Positions 35,776 through 44,920 of a DNA stretch of 64,000 nt are shown here, piece after piece. The notes beneath the pieces are model-generated. The model was not told the origin of the DNA. It did not search any database and saw only the letters and a list, made by a program, of their open reading frames with translations. Numbering within the stretch: position 1 is the first letter of the stretch; each line of letters starts with the position of its first letter. Made by a program: the position numbers and the translations under genes. The stretch is from Bifidobacterium breve. Lineage in GTDB: Bacteria > Actinomycetota > Actinomycetes > Nanopelagicales > Nanopelagicaceae. Location: contig CAMBOZ010000001.1 of NCBI GenBank assembly GCA_945869505.1, positions 1 through 64,000 of the forward strand, in the 5' to 3' direction.

Positions 35776-36093
35776 GTGACCTATGTAATTGCCCAACCGT
35801 GCGTTGATGTTAAGGATAAATCCTGCATCGAGGAGTGCCCAGTTGACTGCATCTATGAAGGCGCGCGCTCTCTCTATATCCAGCCTGATGAATGCGTGGA
35901 TTGTGGAGCATGCGAACCGGTCTGCCCAGTTGAAGCCATTTATTATGAAGATGACATTCCATCACAATGGAAAGATTCCACGAAGATCAACACTGAGTTC
36001 TTCGTAGAGTTGGGTTCACCTGGTGGCGCTGCCAAAGTTGGACTAACAAATAGTGACCATCCGATTGTCGCTGCACTTCCTCCTAAAGAATAA
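35776..36093 (+). CDS. fdxC: 7Fe ferredoxin
   Basis: The 105-residue protein has Cys9, Cys17, Cys21, Cys25 and then Cys40, Cys43, Cys46, Cys50 (CVDCGACEPVC), the spacing of 3Fe-4S/4Fe-4S ferredoxins of the FdxA/FdxC type. It should carry electrons in the cytoplasm. The start is GTG 35776 with TTGGAGG seven bases upstream. The order mshB...fdxC-dapC matches mycobacterial Rv1170-Rv1178. Confidence 0.93.
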   Translation: MTYVIAQPCVDVKDKSCIEECPVDCIYEGARSLYIQPDECVDCGACEPVCPVEAIYYEDDIPSQWKDSTKINTEFFVELGSPGGAAKVGLTNSDHPIVAALPPKE

Positions 36094-36122
36094 AACAAGC
36101 AAAGCCTGCCTGGCCGCCGATC

Positions 36123-37196
36123 ATGCGCCAACCATTGCCGGATTTTCCGTGGGACGCTCTTGCTCCTTTTGCAGATAAAGCCCGCGCGCATACCGGTGGA
36201 ATTATCGATCTTTCACAAGGAACTCCCGTTGATGCAACGCCTGATTTGATTCAAAGCGCACTGCGCGCAAGTTCTGATTCACCGCGCTATCCGGTTACGG
36301 CGGGCACAAAAGAAGTGCAAACAGCAATTCGTAATTGGGCAATTAACCATCTTGGTGCAACCGGAGACTTTGATGTACTTCCTGTTATCGGTTCTAAAGA
36401 GTTAGTCGCGTGGTTACCAACATTGTTAGAAAGTAAGCAGGTGATCTATCCAGAGGTTGCCTATCCAACATATTTAGTAGGTGCGCTTTTGGCGCAATCT
36501 CAGCCAATCGCTGTTGGAGTTGATGCAAATACTTGGCCAAATGCTGATTTTGCGTGGATTAATACGCCAGCTAATCCAACAGGGCGCGTCCACTCCGAGG
36601 CGGAACTGCGGACGGCAATTGATTGGGTGCGAAGAAACAACTCCGTTTTAATCTGCGATGAATGTTACATAGATTTTGGTGACAAGACCGTTCCAACTTC
36701 GCTTCTCAAATACACAGATGGCGATAACTCAAACATTCTGGTTGTTCATTCTCTATCAAAGCGCTCATCTATGGCTGGCTACCGAGGTGCATTCCTAATT
36801 GGTGATTCGAAGCTAATTGCAAGAATACGTGAAATCAGAAAGCACGCAGGAATGATGGTTCCGCTGCCAATTCAAAATTCTATGGTCGCAGCACTTAGCG
36901 ATGAAAAGCATGTCGAAGAACAGCGTGCGCGATATAACTCGCGTCGTGCAATTCTTGCTCCGGCCTTACAAGAAGCAGGTTTTCAGATTGATGACTCTGC
37001 TGCAGGGCTTTATATCTGGTGCACGCGCTCGGAAGACGCTTGGAAATCGGTAGATTGGTTAGCCAGCCTTGGAATTTTGGCAACCCCCGGAACTTTTTAC
37101 GGTCCTCTCGGGACCTCACACATACGCGTCGCAATGACTGCCACTGATACACAAATCGCAGATGCCGCAGCGCGAATCCGAGAGGCGATTAAATAG
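36123..37196 (+). CDS. dapC: Succinyldiaminopimelate transaminase
   Basis: A PLP-dependent class I aminotransferase of 357 residues with WINTPANPTGRVHSEAEL (substrate/PLP loop), the DECYID aspartate-tyrosine segment and the lysine in VVHSLSKRSSMAGYRGAFLI. Position directly after the 7Fe ferredoxin is the standard actinobacterial DapC context. It transfers an amino group in the succinylase branch of diaminopimelate synthesis, two steps away from DapD (15.6 kb). Confidence 0.9.
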   Translation: MRQPLPDFPWDALAPFADKARAHTGGIIDLSQGTPVDATPDLIQSALRASSDSPRYPVTAGTKEVQTAIRNWAINHLGATGDFDVLPVIGSKELVAWLPTLLESKQVIYPEVAYPTYLVGALLAQSQPIAVGVDANTWPNADFAWINTPANPTGRVHSEAELRTAIDWVRRNNSVLICDECYIDFGDKTVPTSLLKYTDGDNSNILVVHSLSKRSSMAGYRGAFLIGDSKLIARIREIRKHAGMMVPLPIQNSMVAALSDEKHVEEQRARYNSRRAILAPALQEAGFQIDDSAAGLYIWCTRSEDAWKSVDWLASLGILATPGTFYGPLGTSHIRVAMTATDTQIADAAARIREAIK

Positions 37197-38164
37197 TGGC
37201 AATCGGAATTTTGCTAGTTGGTGGATTTGGTACGCGCTTAAAACCACTCACAAATCAGACCCCTAAACCAATGTTGCCGGTCGGTGGTTTACCGGTGACG
37301 GAACATCAATTACTCGCTGCAAAGAAAGCAGGGATCAACACTGTTATTTTGGCGACTTCGTATCTCGCTGACGTATTTACTCCATATTTCGGCGATGGTT
37401 CCAAATGGGATATGAAGTTGCTCTACGCAGAAGAAAATGAACCACTTGGTACAGGTGGCGCAATACGCAACGCAGCCTCCCTAGTTGACTTTGCTAGTAC
37501 GAATGAAGAATTCGTAATATTCAATGGAGATGTATTAAGTGGCCACAACATTGCAGCACAGCTTGATTTTCATAGATTGAATCAGGCAGATGTCACTCTT
37601 CATTTAATTGAAGTTGCTGATGCGCGCGCTTTTGGATGTGTTCCAACTGACTCAAACGGCAAGGTTTTAGACTTTCTAGAAAAGATGGAAAATCCGGTCA
37701 CCAATGCAATTAATGCTGGGTGCTATGTCTTTAACTCTTCCGTTATTTCACAGATCCCTGCCGAGAAAGTTGTCAGCATCGAACGCGAAACTTTTCCGCA
37801 ATTAGTTAAAAGCGGTCGACCGGTTTATGGCTATAACGAGCAGTCTTATTGGCTAGATATCGGTACCCCAGCAGCGCTCTTCAAAGGCTCGCGCGATATT
37901 GTGGGCGAAGGATTTCTAGCTGGGCTGGGCAGTAAAATTGGCGAGAACGCGGTCATTGCCGGCGGGACTTCAATTGGTCAGCGATCAAGGATCGGTGCCA
38001 ATTGCAAGATCAACAATTCGATTATTGGTGATGGCGTATTAATTGGTGATGGCTGCACCATTGAAGACTCATTCATTCTTCATGATTCACAAATCGCAGA
38101 TAATTCAAAAATCATTGGAAAATACATTTCACCGAAAGAAATTCTGCCAATTTCACTCCAATAA
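37196..38164 (+). CDS. manB: NDP-sugar pyrophosphorylase, mannose-1-phosphate guanylyltransferase type
   Basis: The 322-residue protein has the nucleotidyltransferase signature ILLVGGFGTRLKPLTNQTPK, the metal/sugar-binding NGDVLSG segment and a C-terminal left-handed beta-helix (about 235-315, hexapeptides such as GENAVIAGGTSIGQRS). GDP-mannose formation is inferred from similarity to mycobacterial Rv3264c and from the phosphomannomutase gene at 43.5 kb. The GTG start shares one base with the dapC stop (TAGTG). Confidence 0.85.
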   Translation: MAIGILLVGGFGTRLKPLTNQTPKPMLPVGGLPVTEHQLLAAKKAGINTVILATSYLADVFTPYFGDGSKWDMKLLYAEENEPLGTGGAIRNAASLVDFASTNEEFVIFNGDVLSGHNIAAQLDFHRLNQADVTLHLIEVADARAFGCVPTDSNGKVLDFLEKMENPVTNAINAGCYVFNSSVISQIPAEKVVSIERETFPQLVKSGRPVYGYNEQSYWLDIGTPAALFKGSRDIVGEGFLAGLGSKIGENAVIAGGTSIGQRSRIGANCKINNSIIGDGVLIGDGCTIEDSFILHDSQIADNSKIIGKYISPKEILPISLQ

Positions 38165-38192
38165 GTCGATAAATCCGCGAAAATGAGCGTGA

Positions 38193-38249
38193 TTTACAGG
38201 TGTAAACCCAGGGCTTGGACTTGACTAATAGGGATTACAAGCGTGTAAT
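38193..38249 (+). promoter_or_regulatory. whiB2 promoter with two TACA/TGTA palindromes
   Basis: TTGACT (38221-38226) and TGTAAT (38244-38249) at 17-base spacing form a good promoter. A perfect palindrome TTTACA-GG-TGTAAA occupies 38193-38206. A second inverted repeat, ATTACA-AGCG-TGTAAT at 38234-38249, contains the -10. The dyad centres are 42 bases apart. A regulator binding both would face the same side of the helix. Confidence 0.55.
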
Positions 38250-38312
38250 TCGTTCTAGAGAAGTTGCGTTCGCATCTGGACGTGACCCCGAAGGTCTTGA
38301 GGAGATTAGTCG

Positions 38313-38621
38313 ATGCCGATTCGTCCAGAAGCTACACCTACTGGCAATCCAACAGCCCCTACTGCTGGACCATCTATCAAATTAGCAAACGGAGAGAACA
38401 TTGAACTCTCCTGGCAAGAGCGCGCACTTTGCGCGCAAACAGATCCAGAAGCATTCTTTCCTGAAAAAGGTGGCTCAACTCGTGAAGCAAAGCGCGTATG
38501 CCTTTCTTGCGATGTTCGCCAAGAATGCTTGGAATACGCGCTCGCACACGATGAGCGCTTTGGCATCTGGGGTGGACTCTCCGAACGTGAGCGTCGCCGT
38601 TTGAAGCGCCGCCCAGCGTAA
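38313..38621 (+). CDS. whiB2: WhiB2-type Fe-S transcription factor
   Basis: The 102-residue product has the four 4Fe-4S ligands Cys40, Cys63, Cys66 and Cys72 (C-x22-C-x2-C-x5-C), the G-[VI]-W-G-G turn (FGIWGGLSERER) and a basic C-terminal DNA-binding tail. WhiB2/WhmD/WhiB controls septation genes together with WhiA. The neighbours (manB before; GT2, DUF3499, pmm after) match mycobacterial Rv3260c. A GAGGAG ribosome-binding site lies 8 bases before the ATG. The 148-base upstream region holds the palindromes described separately. Confidence 0.93.
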   Translation: MPIRPEATPTGNPTAPTAGPSIKLANGENIELSWQERALCAQTDPEAFFPEKGGSTREAKRVCLSCDVRQECLEYALAHDERFGIWGGLSERERRRLKRRPA

Positions 38622-38626
38622 CTCTC

Positions 38627-41600
38627 ATGAGTTCACATCGCGTCACCGCGATTCTTGTACTTCACGACGGCGCAACTTGGCTGCCCGAAGTTGTTGCATC
38701 TCTTACTTCCCAAACTCACCAAATTGATCAAATAGTTGCAGTTGATACTGGGTCAAAAGATTCATCTGCAAAATTAGTTAAAGGTGCGCGAATACCTGTC
38801 TTACCAATGGATCGCGAAACAGGTTTTGGTGAAGCAATCTTGCACGCTGTTTCAACTTTGCCCGCTGTAACCGATCCAGAGCACGAATGGCTATGGATTC
38901 TTCACGATGATTTATCGGTTCACCGTAAAGCGCTCGCAAATTTAATTTCGGAGGTAAAAACCCGTCCGAATGTAGCGATGGCTGGTCCAAAACTTTTAGG
39001 TTGGCATGACCGAACACATTTATTGGAAATTGGAATAAGCATCGCCGCGAATGGAAATCGCTGGACCGGTCTTGAACCATCCGAGTACGACCAAGGACAA
39101 CGAGATGGAGTTCACGAAGTTCTTGCGGTTAGCACCGCTGGAGCGCTAATTCGACGAGATGTATTTGAACAATTAGGTGGCTTTGATCCAAATCTTGATC
39201 TATTTCGCGATGATGTAGATTTTGGATGGCGTCTTTATTCCGCAGGTTATGTAGCGATCGCAGTTTCAAGCGCCGTCGCATTTCACGCGGAAGCATCTGC
39301 AAACGAACGACGCACAGTCGATGTTGCAGAGGCATTCTTACACCGTCCACTTTTATTAGATCGGCGCAATGCCGCTTATGTGCTGCTATCTAACTCTTCG
39401 TGGTGGCGTTTACCTCTGCTAACCCTGCAACTTCTTACCGGCTCCATCCTTCGTGCAATTGGATTCTTATTTGCAAAATTGCCTGGATATGCCAGCGATG
39501 AAATATTGGCTGTTGGAACTTTATTCATACATCCCGGCGAACTATTCCAAGCTCGCAAAGTTAGGCGATCTCAGCGATTAGTGCCTGCGGGTATTGCTCT
39601 TAAGTTCATACCATCGCGCTGGTCCCAGATTCGATTATCTCTTTCTAGATCAGCGGAATGGATACGATCTCAAATCTTTCCCGATGAGATTAGCGAAGTT
39701 CGCGATATTTCAATGTTGGATGAGAATTTAGATGAAGAAGATTTGTTAACCCCAGCTTCAAATCGCAACTGGTTTTCACTAATCAAACGTCCTCTGGTTG
39801 CATTACCGGTATTTCTTTTTATCTTGACACTAATTTGGTCCCGTAATCGCTTTGGCTCCATATTTGGAGGCGCGTTACCTGAACAGCCAGCTGGAGTCAG
39901 TGATATTTGGAATACATACTTAAGTGGGTGGCACTCGATCGGAATGGGAACTTCGGCAGCAGCACCCACCTGGCTAGCCATTCTTGCTCTTTTTGCAACT
40001 CCATTTTTAGGAAGTTTAAAACTCTTTGTGACACTTTTATTTCTAATGGCGCCACTTTTGATTGCAGGTTCAGGGTATTTACTACTGCGCCGGCTATCAA
40101 ATAATCGCTGGTTAACTGTTGGCGCGTCTTTACTATATGCAATTTCTCCGGTTGCAATTTCTGCCATAAATTCTGGTCGATTAAGTACGGTAATGGTTCT
40201 TATCTTGTTACCACTCTTCATTAGCGCGGCACAGGGAATAGCCACGCTTGATCAATTCACCTGGCGCCGCATCTTTGGGCTTTCTCTCTTAGGATCTGTT
40301 CTCTTTGCTTTCTCACCTATCTTGCTATTGGCCGGCCTCTTGTTCAATGTTTTTGCAATTTATCGCGACTACATGGCAAGTGAACAGGGGAGAAACGCCG
40401 AGTTGTTTAACAATCGGCTGTATCGCCGCCTAGCGCTGGTTATTACACCGGTTTTAATCTGTGCACCCTGGAGTTTTGAGTTGTTGGTTCAACCGAAACG
40501 ATTCTTCATTGATTCAGGATTTTTACTCCCAGGAGGCGGTCCTAATTTAGCTTTAATTGGAAATCCGGGTGGACCTGGTTCATTGCCAATTTTTATCTTA
40601 AGCCCATTAACACTCGTGCTCGGAATTTCGCTCTTTTCTTCAACTAGAGCGCGATTAGTCGCTGAACTTGGATTTATATCGCTACTTTCTGCAATTTTAC
40701 TTAGCACGTTATCAATAACCGGTAATGGAACTTCTATTGCGACTCCAATTTATTCCGGATCACTTATAACCCTCACCACGCTCGCAGCAATAAGTGCATC
40801 GGTGATTATGCTCGATAAATTACGCGAGCGACTCATTACAACAAATGTAAATTTCCGACACATATCTGCTGGAGTGCTTTTAATATTTACCGCCTTATAT
40901 ACCGCGACTTCAATTTCTTGGATAGTAACGAGCGGCGCTAATTCTCCATTGCAGACTGGTAAAGATGTTGTATTGCCGGCATTTCTCGCTATTGAAACCG
41001 ATGCAAAAACTATGGTTATTCGCCCACGATCAAATAATCAAGAAGTGTCTCTAAATTACTATCTTGCGCGCGGCGGAGATGCCACCTTGGCACAACCGGA
41101 TTTGGCACCATCTGATCGCGAACAAATCTCTGCAGCAGTGCAGGAGTTGGCCGATGGCACAGGATTAACTGCAAGCACAACATTTGCGGTACACGGCATT
41201 AAATATCTTTTCTTAAAGAGTCCAATCGATGAAAATATTGCACGTGTAATCGATGGCTTAGGCGGATTTTCTAGAGCCTCTTCTACAAACGCAGGCATAG
41301 TTTGGAAAATCTCAGTTAACACTGGATCAATTCTCTTTACCGACACCTTCGGCAAAAGTTCGGTTCTCCAACAAGGCAAGTTGGGAATTACAGTCAATGA
41401 ATCTGGCGAAATGACTCTGACAGAGAATTACAGTCAAGGTTGGAGAGCAATGCAGGATGGTGCTCGCTTAGAACGTAAACCAAGCGTGGATGGCATGCCG
41501 GTGTTTACAGTAACCGAGCCAGGGCTCGTAACTTTAATGTATGACGGAACTTCACGTCGCGCTTGGGTTTCATTTCAAACAATTGTTTTAGTCACCGTTG

Positions 41601-41662
41601 TGATACTCGCCTTACCTGCGGGTCGCCGTCGCCGCGAAATTGAAGATGCGGAGTTAGCATGA
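38627..41662 (+). CDS. Giant GT2 glycosyltransferase fused to a multi-span membrane domain
   Basis: The 1011-residue protein has an N-terminal GT2 domain (about 1-250: TAILVLHDGATWLPEVVASL, ILHDDLSVHRKALA, LDLFRDDVDFGWRLYSAGYV). A membrane domain of roughly 12 helices (about 390-775) and an extracytoplasmic C-terminal segment with a last transmembrane helix before RRRREIEDAELA follow. Such proteins occur next to whiB2 and pmm in actinobacteria and are thought to act in envelope glycan assembly. It starts 5 bases after whiB2 and overlaps the DUF5719 gene (ATGA). Confidence 0.83.
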   Translation: MSSHRVTAILVLHDGATWLPEVVASLTSQTHQIDQIVAVDTGSKDSSAKLVKGARIPVLPMDRETGFGEAILHAVSTLPAVTDPEHEWLWILHDDLSVHRKALANLISEVKTRPNVAMAGPKLLGWHDRTHLLEIGISIAANGNRWTGLEPSEYDQGQRDGVHEVLAVSTAGALIRRDVFEQLGGFDPNLDLFRDDVDFGWRLYSAGYVAIAVSSAVAFHAEASANERRTVDVAEAFLHRPLLLDRRNAAYVLLSNSSWWRLPLLTLQLLTGSILRAIGFLFAKLPGYASDEILAVGTLFIHPGELFQARKVRRSQRLVPAGIALKFIPSRWSQIRLSLSRSAEWIRSQIFPDEISEVRDISMLDENLDEEDLLTPASNRNWFSLIKRPLVALPVFLFILTLIWSRNRFGSIFGGALPEQPAGVSDIWNTYLSGWHSIGMGTSAAAPTWLAILALFATPFLGSLKLFVTLLFLMAPLLIAGSGYLLLRRLSNNRWLTVGASLLYAISPVAISAINSGRLSTVMVLILLPLFISAAQGIATLDQFTWRRIFGLSLLGSVLFAFSPILLLAGLLFNVFAIYRDYMASEQGRNAELFNNRLYRRLALVITPVLICAPWSFELLVQPKRFFIDSGFLLPGGGPNLALIGNPGGPGSLPIFILSPLTLVLGISLFSSTRARLVAELGFISLLSAILLSTLSITGNGTSIATPIYSGSLITLTTLAAISASVIMLDKLRERLITTNVNFRHISAGVLLIFTALYTATSISWIVTSGANSPLQTGKDVVLPAFLAIETDAKTMVIRPRSNNQEVSLNYYLARGGDATLAQPDLAPSDREQISAAVQELADGTGLTASTTFAVHGIKYLFLKSPIDENIARVIDGLGGFSRASSTNAGIVWKISVNTGSILFTDTFGKSSVLQQGKLGITVNESGEMTLTENYSQGWRAMQDGARLERKPSVDGMPVFTVTEPGLVTLMYDGTSRRAWVSFQTIVLVTVVILALPAGRRRREIEDAELA

Positions 41663-42972
41663 GATTTCAACGCCCAACGCTAATTGTGGTCTCTGCAGTA
41701 GCAGTCGTATTAGCCGCCAATGCCTTAAATGTTGGCCTTTCTAAGAGTGAGTATTCAACGAATTTTCCTGCAGTCGTATGCCCACCCACACCTGCAAAAA
41801 TGACAACAGCGATCTCTCTTCCATCTACTAAAACACCTTTGCGCAAGACGGGGACAAAGTCTCTTTCTTTCGTTCCTTCACAGACCCTCAGATATACACA
41901 AACGCAAGCCCCCGTCATAGTCGAATCTCAAGGTTCCACACCAATTGTTTGGCAAATACGTAAGGGAATATGGGCAGGTGCAACTATTTGCTCATCTCTT
42001 CAAAACGAACAGTGGTTTGTTGGTGGCACTGCTGATGTCACAAGCAAGGGAAAGGTTTTAATCGTAAATAGTGGCCTTAGTTCTGCGATTGTGGATTTAC
42101 AAATTTGGAATGAAATCGGTGCGCAACCAACTAAACCAATCACTTTGAAAGCTAATTCATATCGCGAGCTTGGCTTGGATTCCCTCGCTCCCGGTTCTCG
42201 TGAAATTGTCATTCGCTCGGTAACTAGGTCAGGTCGCGTGACTAGCTATTTGCTGGATGAGCGTGGACGAGGCTTAAAGGCGTTGGGCGGAGATATTGTG
42301 AACTTCTCTTCAAAGGCCACTAAAGAAGTTTTCATTCCTGCCGTGCCACATACGGTGCGCAAAGTTGGCAATAAGTCCGTAGAGCTCGCGCATTCTCTAC
42401 GTTTACTGGTGCCCGGTGAACTAGATGCGCGCGTCACGGTTAAGGTGATTTCGACGGATGGAAGTTTTATTCCATCTGGGTTTGAAAATAAGTTGGTTAA
42501 AGCAGGTTCGGTCGTGTCGTTACCGCTTAGCCCAAACCTGCCAGCTAGCAAATTTGGTTTACATATTTCTTCAGATGAGCCACTTGTCGCATCGGTATAT
42601 TCTCCAACTTTTTCGCAGAAGAAGACCGACTTTATTTGGAGTACCTCATCTCCAGAATTAACCAAAATATCTTTGGCAACGTCTGGGCTATCTCCTCAGC
42701 TGGTTTTTATCGGGGGAGTGATAAGTCTTGATATTGAGCTCGTACTTGATAAAGGAAAGCGAAAAATTGTGGAAGTAAGAGGCGATGAGATTGCAACAGT
42801 GAAAATTCCTGAGGGAGTTCGGTCAATCACATTTTTAGCGGTGGGTAAGGGAATTTATGGCGCAGGTTTGATCGCTACCAAGAGTGGTTACGGATATTTC
42901 CCTCTCGCACCAGGAAGTGTTCTAACTAAATCTTCTGTGCCTCTTTCAAATATTCGAGTCTTAACTCCGTGA
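41659..42972 (+). CDS. DUF5719-like secreted or membrane-anchored protein
   Basis: The 437-residue product has an N-terminal hydrophobic helix (about 5-25, TLIVVSAVAVVLAANALNVG) and a long beta-rich Ser/Thr-rich exterior. No catalytic motif is visible. It is coupled to the giant glycosyltransferase by ATGA, the usual place of DUF5719 proteins; the family name rests mainly on that position. It is likely an extracytoplasmic partner of the transferase. Confidence 0.65.
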   Translation: MRFQRPTLIVVSAVAVVLAANALNVGLSKSEYSTNFPAVVCPPTPAKMTTAISLPSTKTPLRKTGTKSLSFVPSQTLRYTQTQAPVIVESQGSTPIVWQIRKGIWAGATICSSLQNEQWFVGGTADVTSKGKVLIVNSGLSSAIVDLQIWNEIGAQPTKPITLKANSYRELGLDSLAPGSREIVIRSVTRSGRVTSYLLDERGRGLKALGGDIVNFSSKATKEVFIPAVPHTVRKVGNKSVELAHSLRLLVPGELDARVTVKVISTDGSFIPSGFENKLVKAGSVVSLPLSPNLPASKFGLHISSDEPLVASVYSPTFSQKKTDFIWSTSSPELTKISLATSGLSPQLVFIGGVISLDIELVLDKGKRKIVEVRGDEIATVKIPEGVRSITFLAVGKGIYGAGLIATKSGYGYFPLAPGSVLTKSSVPLSNIRVLTP

Positions 42973-43001
42973 CAATCCCAGATTTTTACCCATACCCCCA
43001 C

Positions 43002-43007
43002 TAGCCT
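43002..43007 (+). promoter_or_regulatory. -10 element for leaderless DUF3499 gene
   Basis: TAGCCT ends seven bases before the ATG at 43015. Confidence 0.5.
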
Positions 43008-43014
43008 TGTGCTC

Positions 43015-43404
43015 ATGAGTAAGTTGGCTAGAACAGGACGTAGCTGTTCACGAGTGAGTTGCCGAAGTCTGGCTTCCATGACTCTTACTTATATTTATGC
43101 CGACTCAACTGCAGTCCTTGGTCCCTTGGCAACTTTCTCCGAACCTCATTCATATGATCTTTGTGAAACACACGGCAAGCGCCTTACAGTTCCAAATGGC
43201 TGGAGCGTTATCAAAGAAGAAAGCTCGCTAACGGATGTTGGTCCGAGTGATGACGATTTGATGGCGATCGCCGATGCGGTGCGCGAAGTTGCGAACTTGA
43301 GTATGTCTTCGGCCAGTTCTGGTGCTGAAAGCGCGACTACTAATGTCGCTAGCCAAGATGGACAGATTGGTCGCCGTGGCCACTTGCGGGCCGTTCCTTC
43401 TTAA
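43015..43404 (+). CDS. DUF3499 family protein
   Basis: The 129-residue product has the family core RTGRSCSRVSCRSLASMTLT, then YADSTAVLGPLATFSEPHSY and DLCETHGKRLTVPNGW, with conserved Cys and His residues that may bind metal. The C-terminal third is low-complexity Ser/Ala. It lies between the glycosyltransferase operon and pmm, as in Mycobacterium (Rv3258c). I use ATG 43015, seven bases after TAGCCT. Function is unknown. Confidence 0.9.
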   Translation: MSKLARTGRSCSRVSCRSLASMTLTYIYADSTAVLGPLATFSEPHSYDLCETHGKRLTVPNGWSVIKEESSLTDVGPSDDDLMAIADAVREVANLSMSSASSGAESATTNVASQDGQIGRRGHLRAVPS

Positions 43405-43451
43405 ATTTATTCTGGATCAGTGTCTTTACTTGCTAAAGAGAGAAGTTAAAT

Positions 43452-44825
43452 ATTTCAATATTTAAAGCGTATGACATTCGCGGTTTAGTGGATGTAGAAA
43501 TCACTGCCGATTTTTGTTTTGCCACAGGAGTTGCATTTGCGCGTTTTCTTCAAAACGAGCGCGAACCCGGAACCGTCGTGATTGGCGAAGATATGCGTCC
43601 ATCATCACCGGTATTCGCCGATGCCTTTTCTGCAGGCGTAACATCGCAAGGATTAAATGTAATTCGTATTGGTTTGGCTTCCACCGACCTTCTCTATTTT
43701 GCAGCCGGAAAATTGAATTTTCCTGGAGCAATGTTCACCGCTAGCCATAATCCAGCCGAATACAACGGGATCAAACTCTGCTTAAGTGGCGCTAGGCCGA
43801 TAGGTAAAGAATCTGGGTTATTAAGTATTGAGAGATATGTTGCTGAAGGCTCACCAATTGACTTTAGGAGCGTCGGCAATGAGCGCGAAGAAGATATGTT
43901 GAGCGCCTACGTTGATCACTTGCTATCTCTCGTAGATTTATCCGAAATTCGTCCACTTAAAATTGTGATTGATGCTGGAAATGGCATGGCTGGCCATACC
44001 GCCCCAGCGCTATTTGCTCGCTTAAACTGCGAAGTGATTCCATTATTTTTTGAATTAGATGGAACATTCCCCAATCATGAAGCAAATCCGATTGATGCTA
44101 AAAATTTAAAGGATCTTCAGAAAGCAGTCAAGAAACACAGGGCTGATATTGGCCTTGCCTTCGATGGTGATGCCGATCGTTGCTTCGTGGTTGATGAAAA
44201 TGGCGAGCTTGTAAATCCTTCAACTCTGACAGCGCTGATTGCCGCGCGAGAGTTAGCCAAGAACCCTGGCGCTAGCATTATTTATAATTTGATTTCATCG
44301 CGCGCTGTTGTGGAGATCGTGGAAGAGAATGGCGGAAAAGCGATTCGCTCCCGTGTAGGTCATTCATACATCAAGAAGTTGATGGCAGAAACTGGCGCGG
44401 TATTCGGTGGCGAGCACTCGGGCCATTTCTATTTTAGGGATTTTTGGCGCGCCGATTCTGGAGCGTTGGCAGCTCTGCATGCAATTGCAGCGCTCGGGGA
44501 GGTAAGCGCTCCTCTTTCTAAAATTTTGAAACCATATGCTCGTTACATAGCAAGTGGTGAAATAAATTCAACCGTTTCTGATGCGCAAGCGGCCATGAAT
44601 CAAGTTGAAAAGATTTATGGAAAGAAGGAGGGTGTGGAAGTCGATCATCTTGATGGTCTGACAATAAATGGGGATACCTGGTGGTTTAACCTTCGCGCAT
44701 CAAATACTGAGCCCCTCCTTCGACTAAACGTTGAGGCTTCAACGGAAGCCCGGATGAAGAAGGTTCGAGATGATGTACTTAACACGATTCGAGGCGACCT
44801 CGACATTCTCGTATTAATCCCTTAA
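43452..44825 (+). CDS. manB/pmmA: Phosphomannomutase/phosphoglucomutase, probable AUU start
   Basis: The mutase has the phosphoserine loop TASHNPAEYNGIK, metal loop FDGDADRCF, sugar loop GEHSGHFYFRD and phosphate loop RASNTEPLLRLN. It should convert mannose-6-phosphate to mannose-1-phosphate for the guanylyltransferase at 37.2 kb. The conserved opening IFKAYDIRGLV is encoded in frame from 43458, but no ATG, GTG or TTG lies between the stop codon TAA at 43434 and GTG 43488, which is past this motif. ATT 43452 (giving M/I-SIFKAYDIRG) with GAGAGAAG six bases before it is the best start; 457 residues. Confidence 0.85.
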   Translation: MSIFKAYDIRGLVDVEITADFCFATGVAFARFLQNEREPGTVVIGEDMRPSSPVFADAFSAGVTSQGLNVIRIGLASTDLLYFAAGKLNFPGAMFTASHNPAEYNGIKLCLSGARPIGKESGLLSIERYVAEGSPIDFRSVGNEREEDMLSAYVDHLLSLVDLSEIRPLKIVIDAGNGMAGHTAPALFARLNCEVIPLFFELDGTFPNHEANPIDAKNLKDLQKAVKKHRADIGLAFDGDADRCFVVDENGELVNPSTLTALIAARELAKNPGASIIYNLISSRAVVEIVEENGGKAIRSRVGHSYIKKLMAETGAVFGGEHSGHFYFRDFWRADSGALAALHAIAALGEVSAPLSKILKPYARYIASGEINSTVSDAQAAMNQVEKIYGKKEGVEVDHLDGLTINGDTWWFNLRASNTEPLLRLNVEASTEARMKKVRDDVLNTIRGDLDILVLIP

Positions 44826-44920
44826 CTAGTACGATATGTCACTAGCCGACTAGCACAGTAGAGCCCTACGCCGAAGGTCAAGCGAAAAAACAGCCGTTTT
44901 ATCTAGGGAGATATCTAAAA
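44826..44920 (+). promoter_or_regulatory. Leader region of sahH
   Basis: The 95 bases hold promoter-like ACTAG repeats (near 44825, 44841 and 44849), a small AAAAC-AGCC-GTTTT hairpin (about 44887-44900) and TATCTAGGGAGATATC, in which the AGGGAG ribosome-binding site sits in an ATCT/AGAT hairpin. I could not match a SAM or SAH riboswitch. Confidence 0.3.

Noticed and set aside
44826..44920. SAH or SAM riboswitch upstream of sahH
   Set aside because: The conserved core sequences of the known SAH and SAM-IV classes could not be found by eye.
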